A DNA stretch of 56,682 nucleotides from Actinomycetes bacterium (GCA_025463875.1 JAODBI010000049.1:1-56682); one strand, 5' to 3'; shown: positions 20,365-29,046, counted from the stretch's first letter. The notes: generated by a model from the letters alone, not told the origin. Numbers and translations are program-made.

Positions 20365-21396
20365 TTAGATGGTGAGCTCGCTCTTGGTGCGGCCCTTGCT
20401 CGACCAGTAGGAGTCGGTGCGGCCGAGCCGGAACTGCGCGGGCTTGTCGTCGTCGGCGAGGACATCGGTCTCGAGCCACAGGCGCTTCAGGTGGCGGACG
20501 CGACCATTCGCCCGGTCGTCCTCGTACGCGTCGCGCGCGTGAAGGACGTGGTAGTTGTTCACGAATTGCATGTCGCCGGGTTGCATCGTCATCGACACGT
20601 GATACTGCGGATCGGCGCACATCGCGTCGACCCGATGCATCGCCTCGCGCGCCGCGTCCGAAACGCGTGGTGCGTCGTCGTGCCGGCGCGTCGACTCGAT
20701 GTACGGGCGGATGTACCGCGCGAACAACCGGTCGCCGTGCCGGCTGAAGACGGGCATCGTGTACCAGCCCTTGGCTCCCGGCGGCTGCTCGCCCCGCAGG
20801 TCGTAGGGAAACGGCGCGTACAACTCGGCCGCGAGCTCGGGCTCGGTACGGACCAACTCGTTGTGGATGGTCACGACGTTGGCGACCAGACTCGCGCCTC
20901 CACCCGCGCCCGCGTCGAGGCAGAACAACCCGACGAGATCCGAGCCGTCGGAGTGGAACGGAAACGCGATACCGCCGATCTCGTTGCCCCGCGAGGTCGG
21001 GTCGGTTGCCGCACGGCCCTGGTCGGTCACGTCACCGAGCAGGTGCCCCTTCGCGTTCTGGGGCCACGGCTGTCCGAGGTGCATGCCGACGCCCCAGTAG
21101 ATCGACGAGGCGCGTTGCTTGCCGTAGAGCTCGACGGGCACACCCCGGATGAGCACCACCCCGCGCCCGTCGATGAGCTCGCGTGCCACGGCCGCGAGCT
21201 CGGCGCCCAGCGTCGGGAGGGGGAATGCGTCGCGCGTGATGTCGAGCACGTCGTCGCAGGTCGCCTCCGCGTGCACGAGGGCGCGATCCAGCTCCTCGAG
21301 GTGCGCGCCAGTGAGCTCGAACACGTACCCGTCGCCGAGCTCGTCAGTTCGCCACGCGCAGCCGGGCTCGAGCGGCGTCAGATCGGATGCGTTCAT
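20365..21396 (-). CDS. TauD/TfdA-family Fe(II)/2-oxoglutarate dioxygenase
   Basis: A 343-residue protein from ATG at 21396. The facial-triad start HxD is His148-Asp150 (AFPFHSDGSDLVG). The distal ligand region is GDMQFVNNYHVLHARDAYED, followed by RHLKRLWLE with a likely 2-oxoglutarate-binding Arg. The order and length fit the TauD/TfdA (also gamma-butyrobetaine hydroxylase-like) superfamily. It is the last gene of a minus-strand group with an amidohydrolase and an LLM oxidoreductase, suggesting degradation of an N-acyl or xenobiotic-like compound. The substrate is unknown. The start lies just downstream of the amidohydrolase stop. Confidence 0.85.
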   Translation of the reverse strand: MNASDLTPLEPGCAWRTDELGDGYVFELTGAHLEELDRALVHAEATCDDVLDITRDAFPLPTLGAELAAVARELIDGRGVVLIRGVPVELYGKQRASSIYWGVGMHLGQPWPQNAKGHLLGDVTDQGRAATDPTSRGNEIGGIAFPFHSDGSDLVGLFCLDAGAGGGASLVANVVTIHNELVRTEPELAAELYAPFPYDLRGEQPPGAKGWYTMPVFSRHGDRLFARYIRPYIESTRRHDDAPRVSDAAREAMHRVDAMCADPQYHVSMTMQPGDMQFVNNYHVLHARDAYEDDRANGRVRHLKRLWLETDVLADDDKPAQFRLGRTDSYWSSKGRTKSELTI

Positions 21397-21400
21397 CGCG

Positions 21401-23125
21401 TTATCCCTTCGTCGGCGCGGGCTGCGGCCCGCGGACGAGCCGGCCCGGCAGCGGACCGCACGCTTCGCCGTTCCCGTACGTGACGGCCCCGGCCACGATC
21501 GTCGCGGCATAGCCCTCGGCGGCCTGCACCAGCCGCCGCCCACCGGCGGGAAGATCGTGACGCATCACCGGGCGCCGCGCCGTCAGCCGGTCGAAGTCGA
21601 TGACGTTGAGATCGGCGCGGTAACCCGGCGCGATCACGCCGCGGTCGAGGAGGCCGACCGTTCGCGCGGTATCGCGTGTGTGCCGTTGCACGGCGAACGG
21701 GAGATCGAGTCGTCCGGTGGCTCGGTCGCGCGTCCAGAGCGTCAGCAATGTCGTCGGGAAGCTCGCGTCGCAGATCGTCCCGACGTGCGCGCCGCCGTCG
21801 CCGAGTCCGACGACGGTGTTCGGATGGGCGAGCATCTCGCCGACCGCGTCGAGGTTGCCGTCGGCGTAGTTCAGCGACGGGAGGTAGAGGAACGAGTGGC
21901 CGCCGTCGCGCAGCAGGATGTCGTACGCGAGGTCGAGTACGCCGCGGTGCTCTCGTTCGGCGCGTCGCGCAATGCTCGTCGACGGGTCGGGCTCGTAGTC
22001 GGGTGGATCGCCGAGCTCGAACATCCGGTGGAACGCGTGGATGAGGCGACCGCCGACTTTCGACTCGTCACGCGGCGCGGCGTCGGCCGCGAGCACGCGC
22101 GCCTTGAACTCCGGATCGCTCAACGCGGCAACTCGCTCCGCGAGCGGAAGCGCGCTGATCTCGCGGTAGACGGGATTCGTGAGCAGCGGGTGCAGTGTGC
22201 ATTCCAGACCGAGGATCAGACCCACGGCGCGGGGGGCGACCTGACCGGTCATGGCCACGCCGTCGGCGTTGGCGTCGGTGAGGAGCTCGAGCTGGCGGCG
22301 GTAGCCGTCGCCGCGGACCTGGACGAGCGAGAACGACAGGGGCCGACCCGACTCCTCGGCCATCCGCCGGAAGATCGCGAACTCGGCGTCGACGTCGCCG
22401 AAGTCGGAGACCACCTGCAACACCCCTCGGCCGGTCTCGCCGATCGCGTTCGCGATGCCGACGAGCTCGTCCGCGTCCGCGGTGAGCGTCGGGGTGTATT
22501 CGCCGCGGCTGGTGCGATGGTTGAGGGTGCGGGACGTCGTGAATCCCAACGCGCCCGCGTCGATCGCGCCGCGCGCGGTCGCGGCCATGGTCGCGATATC
22601 TTCCGCGGAGGCCGCCTCGCGACGCGCGCCCCGCTCCCCCATCACGTGCAACCGCAACGCGCCGTGCGGAACCTGGACCGCGACGTCGACGTCGAACGAC
22701 CGCCCGCCGAGTGCGTCCAGGAACTCGGGGAACGACTGCCAGCTCCAGGTGAGGCCCTCGTGCAGCACCGTCCCGGGAATGTCCTCGACCCCCTCCATCA
22801 ACTCGATGAGCCGATCGTGATCGCGCGGGCGCACCGGCGCGAAGCCCACACCACAGTTGCCCGTCACGACGGTCGTCACGCCGTGCCACGAAGACGGGAT
22901 CATGCGCTCGCCCCACGACGCCTGACCGTCGTAGTGCGTGTGGATGTCGACGAAGCCGGGCGTGACGAGGAGACCGTCCGCGTCGATCGTGTGGGAAGCG
23001 GAACCGTCGACACGGCCCACCGCGGTGATGACACCGCCCGCGACGGCGACGTCGGCGGTCCGTGCCGCCGCACCGGTGCCGTCGACAACCGTGCCGCCCC
23101 GAATGACGAGATCGTGGTCAGTCAC
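21401..23125 (-). CDS. amidohydrolase of the N-acyl-D-amino-acid deacylase family
   Basis: A 574-residue metal-dependent hydrolase. The N-terminal beta domain (DLVIRGGTVVDGTGAAARTADVAVAGG) leads into TPGFVDIHTHYDGQASW, the HxH metal site. Later come GNCGVGFAPVRP and GLGDGGAHVGTICDASFPT with the late catalytic Asp region, then the C-terminal beta domain (GVIAPGYRADLNVIDFDRL). The pattern matches D-aminoacylase-like enzymes that hydrolyse N-acyl amino acids or related amides. The GTG start at 23125 overlaps the LLM gene's 3' end by 8 bases, so the genes are co-transcribed. Confidence 0.87.
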   Translation of the reverse strand: MTDHDLVIRGGTVVDGTGAAARTADVAVAGGVITAVGRVDGSASHTIDADGLLVTPGFVDIHTHYDGQASWGERMIPSSWHGVTTVVTGNCGVGFAPVRPRDHDRLIELMEGVEDIPGTVLHEGLTWSWQSFPEFLDALGGRSFDVDVAVQVPHGALRLHVMGERGARREAASAEDIATMAATARGAIDAGALGFTTSRTLNHRTSRGEYTPTLTADADELVGIANAIGETGRGVLQVVSDFGDVDAEFAIFRRMAEESGRPLSFSLVQVRGDGYRRQLELLTDANADGVAMTGQVAPRAVGLILGLECTLHPLLTNPVYREISALPLAERVAALSDPEFKARVLAADAAPRDESKVGGRLIHAFHRMFELGDPPDYEPDPSTSIARRAEREHRGVLDLAYDILLRDGGHSFLYLPSLNYADGNLDAVGEMLAHPNTVVGLGDGGAHVGTICDASFPTTLLTLWTRDRATGRLDLPFAVQRHTRDTARTVGLLDRGVIAPGYRADLNVIDFDRLTARRPVMRHDLPAGGRRLVQAAEGYAATIVAGAVTYGNGEACGPLPGRLVRGPQPAPTKG

Positions 23126-24149
23126 CTGCGCTCACCCCTTCCCGGAGAGCCGGGAGCAACTCCTGATTCAGCAGCTGATCGGCGGTGCGCGCGTGGTCGC
23201 GATCGGCGCGGAAGCTCGCACCCGTGATGACGAAGCGTTCGAGCCCCAGCGCCGCGAGGCCGCGCAGCCGGTCGGCGCACACGTCCGGTGTGCCGACGAC
23301 CGCGAACCGGTCGACGAATGCCGGATCGAGCGCGTTCGTGTGCTCGGCCGCGTTGCTCAGATGCTGGTTGCTGTCGTAGCGACGACCGACTTCCGCGACC
23401 ACACCCCGGTCGGCTTCGCTCAACCCCGCGCCCGTCGAGCCCGGCATCGACGAGAAGTGCGCGAAGGCGGCGACCGCACCGCGGATGAGATCGCGCGCGG
23501 CATCGAGGTCGGGATGGCAGCCGACATTGACGTACGCGCCGAACGAGATGTCGGCCGGATCGCGACCGGCATAGGCGGCGGCCTTGCGTGCGAGGTCGAT
23601 GGCCCACCCGACGCGATCGACGTCGGCGCCGACCGCGAACGTGACCCGTTCGGCGATGCGGGCGGCGAACTCGATCATCCTCGGGCCCGACACCGCGACG
23701 TCGAGCGGCACCTTCGGCTGCCGGCAGCGGTCGAGGAAGTGCAGACGGCTCTCGCGCCCGTCGCAGTCGATCGCAGTGTTCCCGAGGTACGCCTGCAGCT
23801 CGGTGACCGCCGCGACGAATCGCGCGACCGGCATCGGCGGCTTGCCCAGGTGGAACAACGCGGTGTCGCCCCGGCCGATGCCGAGGACGAAGCGGCCGCC
23901 GGACGTCTCCTGCACCGTCGCGGCCACGTTCGCGAGCGCGGCGGGATGACGGGTGTAGGCGTTGGTGACGCCCGTGGCGAATCGCAGTCGTTCCGTCGCC
24001 GCCGCCGCGAGCGCCACCGCGACGAACGGGTCGCCGACGAGGTTCTGCGAGTCGGTGAACGTGATGCCGTCCCAGCCGGTCTGCTCGGCCCGTTCCGCCT
24101 GCGCAGGGGCCGTACCGATCTCGGGGATCCGCATCGTCCAGAGCTCCAT
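23118..24149 (-). CDS. LLM-class flavin-dependent oxidoreductase
   Basis: A 343-residue TIM-barrel protein of the bacterial luciferase/F420-dependent reductase group: AERAEQTGWDGITFTDSQNLVGDPF, RLRFATGVTNAYTRHPAALANVAATVQE and GGRFVLGIGRGDTALFHLG are typical. It may use F420 or reduced FMN; cofactor and substrate cannot be settled from sequence alone. It is the first gene of the unit with the amidohydrolase and dioxygenase, all plausible parts of one degradation route. The ATG at 24149 is preceded by about 120 bases of non-coding sequence. Confidence 0.87.
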   Translation of the reverse strand: MELWTMRIPEIGTAPAQAERAEQTGWDGITFTDSQNLVGDPFVAVALAAAATERLRFATGVTNAYTRHPAALANVAATVQETSGGRFVLGIGRGDTALFHLGKPPMPVARFVAAVTELQAYLGNTAIDCDGRESRLHFLDRCRQPKVPLDVAVSGPRMIEFAARIAERVTFAVGADVDRVGWAIDLARKAAAYAGRDPADISFGAYVNVGCHPDLDAARDLIRGAVAAFAHFSSMPGSTGAGLSEADRGVVAEVGRRYDSNQHLSNAAEHTNALDPAFVDRFAVVGTPDVCADRLRGLAALGLERFVITGASFRADRDHARTADQLLNQELLPALREGVSAGD

Positions 24150-24272
24150 CGCGGGCGATGCTACGACGCATTCCGGTCCCGGGCACCGGGCGATCTCGGA
24201 CCTTTGGGTTCAGCCGCCGGCCGGTCGGAACTGGGCGCGTCGAAATCGGCTTACCGGGCCATTGCGTTGTTC

Positions 24273-25748
24273 TCAGACCGCGCCGCCGGCGCGGCGACCG
24301 AAGAACGTTCCGTCGCCCAGGCTGATGCCGCTGACGTACCCGCCGGCGGCGAGGCTCGCGCTCGTGCGGCCCGCCGCGAACAGACCGGCGACCGCGCGAC
24401 CGTCGGACGACAGCACCCGCCCGTCGACATCCGTGTGCAATCCGCCGAGCGTGAAGGTCGCGTAGATGGCGCCGCGCTGGACGCCGAGGTCGATCGCGCC
24501 GAGCGGCGGCACCAATGGTTGGACGAACGGCGGCAGCTTGCCGAAATCCGGGTCGTCTCCGTGCGCCGCGTGCTCGTTGTACCGCGCGATCGTCGCGGCC
24601 AACTCGGCCGCGGGAACACCCATGTCGCGCGCCAACTCCTCGACGGTCTCCGCCGCGTACGAGAACCGCAGGCCGAGCAGGTTGCGTTCGTAGATCGAGT
24701 CGTCGAGCACCATGAACACGTCACCGTCGTGTTCCATCAGCGCCTTCCACCCGATGCGTCCCGTGTAGGTGTCCTCGTTGACAAAGCGGCGGCCGCGCCG
24801 GTCGACCAGGATCGCCCGGCAGAGGCGATGCGGTGGCCCGAGCGGCAACGCGCATTCGAACACGTCGAGTCGCAGCGGCGCGCCGCCCGCACCCTGTGCG
24901 AGACGAATCCCTCGCCCGTCGTCGGCGTCGGTCCCGATGCGCCACGCGGGATCGGGCCGCATTGCCTCGGGGCAGTTCGCCGCGAGCATCGCCTCGTTGT
25001 ACGCGAAGCCTCCCGCGGCGAGGACCACTCCCCGGCGCGCCCGGATGTGACGCGTCGAGTTGTCGGCGCGGACCGCAACACCGACGACCGCGCCGTCGTC
25101 GTCGACTACGAGGCGGTCGACGCGCGCGTCGACCATCGTCCGGGTCGCGGTCTTGCCCACTGCGTCGGCGAGGCACTGCATCAAGAAGTTACCCGCACTG
25201 TCGGTGAACTGCGGCTTGTGGCCGCGCGGCGCCGGACGCGCGAGGTCGCAGAACGGACGGCTGTCCTCGCCACCGGAGAAGACGAGACCACTGTCGTCGG
25301 GCGACTCACGATTCGGCTCGTCACAGAACGCGGCGCGAAACGGAACACCGTGATCCACCAACCAATGGAAGTGGTCGACCGACTCGTCGCAGTACCTGCG
25401 CAGCTTGGCGAGGTCGGGCCGATCCGAAGCGTCCGCCGCGCCGTGCGCGGCCGTCGCCGCGACGAGGAACGCGTACATCGTGTCGGCGTCGTCGTCGAAG
25501 CCGCACTCATGTTGCACCGGCGTCCCGCCACCCAGATAGATGAGGCCACCCGACATGGCACTCGTGCCGCCCGGTGCACTCTGGCGCTCGACGCCCAGCA
25601 CGTCGAGCCCGCGCTCGGACGCGCTGATCGCGGCGGAGGCGCCCGCGCACCCGAGGCCCACGACGACGACGTCCGCCGCGTCGTCGTAACGGCCGACATC
25701 GCGCTCGGCCACGGGCTCGATCGCGGCCACCGAATCCCGTTCACTCAT
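24273..25748 (-). CDS. FAD-dependent oxidoreductase, fumarate reductase / 3-ketosteroid dehydrogenase-like
   Basis: A 491-residue flavoprotein. The dinucleotide-binding motif is VVVVGLGCAGASAAISASERG followed by VERQSAPGGTSAMSGGLIYLGGG, the FAD_binding_2 pattern. The middle has RRGVVLAAGGFAYNEAMLA and the C-terminus GLFAAGRTSASLAAGGYVSGISLGDGTFFGRRAGG, also typical. Relatives desaturate steroids or reduce fumarate-like substrates; the exact reaction is unknown. ATG at 25748 is chosen because the upstream extension to 26048 crosses the small-transcript region and lacks family similarity. Confidence 0.85.
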   Translation of the reverse strand: MSERDSVAAIEPVAERDVGRYDDAADVVVVGLGCAGASAAISASERGLDVLGVERQSAPGGTSAMSGGLIYLGGGTPVQHECGFDDDADTMYAFLVAATAAHGAADASDRPDLAKLRRYCDESVDHFHWLVDHGVPFRAAFCDEPNRESPDDSGLVFSGGEDSRPFCDLARPAPRGHKPQFTDSAGNFLMQCLADAVGKTATRTMVDARVDRLVVDDDGAVVGVAVRADNSTRHIRARRGVVLAAGGFAYNEAMLAANCPEAMRPDPAWRIGTDADDGRGIRLAQGAGGAPLRLDVFECALPLGPPHRLCRAILVDRRGRRFVNEDTYTGRIGWKALMEHDGDVFMVLDDSIYERNLLGLRFSYAAETVEELARDMGVPAAELAATIARYNEHAAHGDDPDFGKLPPFVQPLVPPLGAIDLGVQRGAIYATFTLGGLHTDVDGRVLSSDGRAVAGLFAAGRTSASLAAGGYVSGISLGDGTFFGRRAGGAV

Positions 25749-25830
25749 CCGCCCACAATGCCTGATCGCGCGGGCATCGGACACGAGTCCGGTGCGGCAA
25801 CCGCTGGGTGGCCGAGACCGGGCAACACCT

Positions 25831-25858
25831 TTGACAGCTTTGACATCGGAGGTATCTT
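25831..25858 (+). promoter_or_regulatory. sigma-70-type promoter
   Basis: TTGACA at 25831-25836, a 16-base spacer and TATCTT at 25853-25858. A second TTGACA overlaps at 25840-25845. Such a good housekeeping match is unusual in this GC-rich window and points into the small-transcript region. Confidence 0.55.
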
Positions 25859-25864
25859 GGAAGT

Positions 25865-26062
25865 CGGTAGCCGCTCCGAAGAGGAGATGCGCATGGAAGA
25901 GGAAAGTCCACCTCGCCATCACCGGGTCGGTCTCGACCTGCTGACACGCACGAGCCTCCGACCGATATGGCTGCGGCCAAACTGACGGCTTCTTGCGCGC
26001 CCGAAGACGCGACCGACCCTCGAACGGAACCGACGCCCCGGCAGACATGTAGCCGGGGCGTC
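25865..26062 (+). ncRNA. candidate small RNA or 5' leader with a 30-codon ORF
   Basis: The 418-base gap between the divergent FAD and sarcosine oxidase genes is not empty. A sigma-70-like promoter (25831-25858) and a strong terminator hairpin (26032-26062) bracket about 200 bases on the plus strand. Inside, GAGGAG at 25881 precedes ATG 25893 by 6 bases, opening a 30-codon frame (MEEESPPRHHRVG... to TGA 25985). It could be a free small RNA, a small-protein mRNA, or an attenuated leader of the sarcosine oxidase gene at 26167. I recognise no known riboswitch or RNA family. The rest (26063-26166) shows nothing clear. Confidence 0.4.
26032..26062 (+). terminator. intrinsic terminator hairpin
   Basis: GACGCCCCGGC (26032-26042) and GCCGGGGCGTC (26052-26062) form a perfect 11-bp stem with a 9-base loop, followed by TTCC. 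It closes the candidate small transcript 105 bases before the sarcosine oxidase gene. Confidence 0.7.
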
Positions 26063-26166
26063 TTCCAATTCCCCGGCGAATTCGCCGGCGTCACGTGAGT
26101 TCCGCGACGACCGGGTCGCGATGAGAGGATTGGCGACATGAACGCCGCCGTCCGACTCCGCTCGCG

Positions 26167-27276
26167 GTGACCGATTCATACGACGTGGTCGTCGTGGGAT
26201 GCGGTGGAGCGGGAGCGGCCACGACGTGGTGGTTGGCGCGCAACGGCTTCCGTGTCCTCGCGATCGACCGTTTCGACGCGCACCATACGCGCGGGTCGTC
26301 GCACGGCCGCGAGCGCATCGTCCGCCTCGCGTATGGCGACCCGGTCTACGTCGCGCTGGCGCAGGAATCGTTGCGCATGTGGCACGAGCTCGACGCGTCG
26401 GTCGACGCCACGCTCGTACGGACGGTGGGCGGCGTCGACACCGGATTTTCGGACGAGCTCGAGCAGGTGGCGCGCGGCTGCGACTGGGCCCGGGTGCCGT
26501 ACGAGTGGCTGGACCCCGACGCCGCCCGGCGAGCATTTCCCGGATTGCACTTCGATGGCCGCGCCCTCCTCCAGCGCGACGCGGGATGTGTCGACGCGCA
26601 TTTCGCGCTGGACGCGTTCGAGCAGTCGGCCGTGGCCGACGGCGCCGTGATCCACCGCTCGGAAACGGTGACCGGCATCTCCGAACAACCCGCGTCTGTG
26701 GCGGTGACGACCGACCGCGGGAGCTACCGCGGCGACTCGGTCGTGGTGACAACCGGCGCATGGGCCGCGGCGACGATCGACGGTCTCGCCCCGCTCCCCC
26801 CGATCACCGTCACCCGGGAGCAGGTGGCGTTCTTCCGCCCGCGGCGCGCCATGAGCTTCCCGACCTTCATCGACCGGCGGGCGACGAGCTACTACGGCCT
26901 TCCCACGCCGACCGGCTTGCTCAAGATCGGCGAGCACTACACCGGGCCCGTGGTCGATCCCGAGACCTACAGCGCCGACGTCGAACCGCGCACCTGGCGA
27001 CGGCTCCTCGATTGGGTGAGGCACAACGTGCCGGGTGTCGAACCCGAGCCGGTCGACCACAGCACCTGTCTGTACGCGTCCGGACCCGACGAAGATTTCG
27101 TCGTCGATCGGCAGGGACGCGTCACAGTCGGAGTCGGACTCGGTGGCCACGGGTTCAAGTTCCTCCCGATCCTCGGGCGCCGGCTCGCGGAGATCGCGAC
27201 CGGCACGCCTTGGACCGACAACCCGTTCCGATTCGAACGCGGGCCGCGCCTCGCCGCGCGTTCGTTGCACAAGTAG
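26167..27276 (+). CDS. solA: monomeric sarcosine oxidase / N-methyl amino acid oxidase
   Basis: A 369-residue DAO-family flavoprotein from GTG 26167. VVVVGCGGAGAATTWWLARNG binds the FAD ADP moiety; RGSSHGRERIVRLAYGDPVYV is the MSOX/MTOX flavin-site segment. Cys301 in HSTCLYASGPDEDFVVDR matches the cysteine that covalently holds FAD in monomeric sarcosine oxidase, and VGVGLGGHGFKF is the conserved C-terminal motif. The reaction would be sarcosine (or another N-methyl amino acid) plus O2 to glycine, formaldehyde and H2O2. Sarcosine is the expected end product of the betaine operon starting at 36154, so this gene may complete that route although it is not adjacent. Confidence 0.85.
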   Translation: MTDSYDVVVVGCGGAGAATTWWLARNGFRVLAIDRFDAHHTRGSSHGRERIVRLAYGDPVYVALAQESLRMWHELDASVDATLVRTVGGVDTGFSDELEQVARGCDWARVPYEWLDPDAARRAFPGLHFDGRALLQRDAGCVDAHFALDAFEQSAVADGAVIHRSETVTGISEQPASVAVTTDRGSYRGDSVVVTTGAWAAATIDGLAPLPPITVTREQVAFFRPRRAMSFPTFIDRRATSYYGLPTPTGLLKIGEHYTGPVVDPETYSADVEPRTWRRLLDWVRHNVPGVEPEPVDHSTCLYASGPDEDFVVDRQGRVTVGVGLGGHGFKFLPILGRRLAEIATGTPWTDNPFRFERGPRLAARSLHK

Positions 27277-27320
27277 CGCTCGAAACAACAGCCGCTGCAC
27301 ACCCGCGGTGCGGCGCGCAG

Positions 27321-27345
27321 GTTTGTATTGCCGCGACCCGGGTAT
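27321..27345 (+). promoter_or_regulatory. consensus sigma-B/sigma-F-like promoter, apparently leaderless
   Basis: GTTT (27321-27324), 15 nt, GGGTAT (27340-27345) is a perfect consensus. The ATG at 27355 is only 9 bases beyond the -10 box, so the mRNA would start at or within a few bases of the start codon. Confidence 0.6.
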
Positions 27346-27354
27346 CGCACGGCG

Positions 27355-28167
27355 ATGGCAACTGCGAAACGCACGACGAAACAGCCCGCGAAAACGACCG
27401 TGAAGCGCGCCGCGAAGCGCACCGCCAAGAAGGCGGTGCAGCAGGCGTCGCGGAGTAGTGCGGCGACTCGGGCGCGGAAGGTCTCGAAGAAGACCGCGGA
27501 GAAGACCGCGGAGAAGACCGCGCGCACCGTCACGTCCCGGAAGTCGACGGCGCGCAAGTCGGCGGCGAAACGGTCGGGCCGCGCCTCCGCCGGCGACGCG
27601 ATCGCGCTGTTGAAGAGCGACCACCGTGAGGTCGAGCAGCTCTTCAAACGCTTCGAGAAGGCCGGAAGTGGCGCCCACCGGGTCAAGGGGCAACTCGTCG
27701 CGTCGATGATCGAAGCGCTCTCGCGCCACGCGGAGATCGAAGAGTTGGTGTTCTATCCCGCGGTGCGGGAGCAGATGTCGCGGGCCGAGTCGGACGTGCT
27801 CGAGGCACTCGAGGAGCACCACGTGGTGAAGGTCGTGCTCCGTGAGCTCGAGAGCATGGATCCCGCGGCGGAGCGCTTCGACGCCAAGGTCACCGTGATG
27901 ATGGAAGCAGTCCGTCACCACGTGAAAGAAGAAGAAGGAGAGCTCTTCCCGAAGGTGCGCAGGCAAATCGATCGGCGCGAGCTTGTGGAGTTGGGTGAGC
28001 AGCTTCGGCGCGCGCAGCGGGTCGTGCCCACCCGTCCGCATCCCGGTGCGCCCGACACCCCGCCCGGCAACGTCGTCGCCGGCGCCGCAGTCGCGGTGAT
28101 GGACCGCGCCCGCACCGTCGGCAAGCGTGCGGTCGACCGCGTGCGGGACGAGATCCCGAGTCTCTGA
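27355..28167 (+). CDS. hemerythrin-domain protein with histone H1-like basic N-terminus
   Basis: A 270-residue protein in three parts. Residues 1 to about 80 are Lys/Ala/Thr/Arg-rich (MATAKRTTKQ, KRAAKRTAKKAV, EKTAEKTAEKTART) like actinobacterial histone-like tails, suggesting DNA or RNA binding. Residues about 85-215 form a hemerythrin with LKSDHREVEQLFKRF, LSRHAEIEELVFYPAV, EEHHVVKVVL and VRHHVKEEEGELFPKV supplying di-iron ligands. A proline-rich linker and amphipathic tail follow. It may protect the nucleoid against oxygen or peroxide. ATG 27355 is preferred to TTG 27328 because the latter lies inside the promoter. Alternative: the basic tail binds a polyanion other than DNA. Confidence 0.85.
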   Translation: MATAKRTTKQPAKTTVKRAAKRTAKKAVQQASRSSAATRARKVSKKTAEKTAEKTARTVTSRKSTARKSAAKRSGRASAGDAIALLKSDHREVEQLFKRFEKAGSGAHRVKGQLVASMIEALSRHAEIEELVFYPAVREQMSRAESDVLEALEEHHVVKVVLRELESMDPAAERFDAKVTVMMEAVRHHVKEEEGELFPKVRRQIDRRELVELGEQLRRAQRVVPTRPHPGAPDTPPGNVVAGAAVAVMDRARTVGKRAVDRVRDEIPSL

Positions 28168-28233
28168 CTCGTCGACGCACCCGTTCTTTCTCCGGAGGCG
28201 TCGGCCGCCGGGACAGGCCTAGCTTGGGCATCG

Positions 28234-29046
28234 ATGGAGTGGGACGTGCTCGCGCACGGCTACGGGCTGGCGGAGGCGCCGACGATCGACGTCGACGGCT
28301 CGGTCCTGTTCTCCGACGTGCTCGGCGGCGGCGTCTACCGACTCGACCCGGCGGGCGTAGTGACGACCGTCGTCCCGAAGCGGCGCGGCGTCGGGGGTAT
28401 CGCGATCCACGCCGACGGTGGGATCGTGTGCTCCGGTCGCGACGTCATTCACGCTCGGGAGGGCGACGACGCGCGGACGGTGCTCCACGTCGATGGTGTC
28501 GCGGGCTGGAACGACGTCTGCACCGATGCGACCGGCCGCGTCTACGCGGGCGCGTTGCGGTTCGCAGTGTTCGATGCGGATGCCGAGGTCGTGCCCGGCG
28601 AGATCCGGCGCGTCGATTCCGCGGGCACCAACCGCGTGCTGTTCGGCGACGTCGTGCACGCGAACGGCATCGTGTGTTCGCTCGACGGCGACACGGTCTA
28701 CGCGAGCGACACGCGTCGCCAGTGCATCATCGCGTTCGACGTCGAGCGCGCGGTTCGCAGGGAGTTCGATCTCTCCACGCTCGGTCACCCCGACGGCATG
28801 GCGCTCGACGAGCTCGGTGCAATCTGGGTCGCACTCGTGGGCGGCGGCATCGCCCGCCTCACGCCCGACGGCACCGTCGACCGGCGGATCCAGCCGCCCT
28901 CCGCATTTACGACGAGCATCTGTTTCGCGGGGCGCGATCTCTATGTGACGACGGGCGCCCACTCTGTAAATGCCGATCTGGGCGGCTGTGTGCTGCGCAC
29001 CACCCTCGACGTCGCCGGCGCCCCCGTGGCCCCGGCCCGCGTCTGA
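28234..29046 (+). CDS. SMP-30/gluconolactonase-family beta-propeller protein
   Basis: A 270-residue protein with six-bladed propeller repeats: GYGLAEAPTIDVDGSVLFSDVLGGGVYRLD, GWNDVCTDATGRVYAGALRF, HANGIVCSLDGDTVYASDTRRQCIIAFD and LGHPDGMALDELGAIWVALVGGG. These match the SMP-30/gluconolactonase/LRE group of Ca- or Zn-dependent lactonases. Metal-ligand positions (the Asn-Asp pair in GWNDV and Asp in GHPDGMALDE) look intact. The lactone substrate is unknown. It stands alone on the plus strand, 66 bases after the hemerythrin gene. Confidence 0.8.
   Translation: MEWDVLAHGYGLAEAPTIDVDGSVLFSDVLGGGVYRLDPAGVVTTVVPKRRGVGGIAIHADGGIVCSGRDVIHAREGDDARTVLHVDGVAGWNDVCTDATGRVYAGALRFAVFDADAEVVPGEIRRVDSAGTNRVLFGDVVHANGIVCSLDGDTVYASDTRRQCIIAFDVERAVRREFDLSTLGHPDGMALDELGAIWVALVGGGIARLTPDGTVDRRIQPPSAFTTSICFAGRDLYVTTGAHSVNADLGGCVLRTTLDVAGAPVAPARV

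Noticed and set aside
25899..25909. GAGGAAAGTCC, like the conserved 5' motif of RNase P RNA
   Set aside because: The promoter-terminator interval is only about 200 bases and other RNase P core motifs are absent.
22938..25985. 1015-codon open frame on the plus strand
   Set aside because: It lies antisense to three well-supported minus-strand genes and has shadow-like composition.
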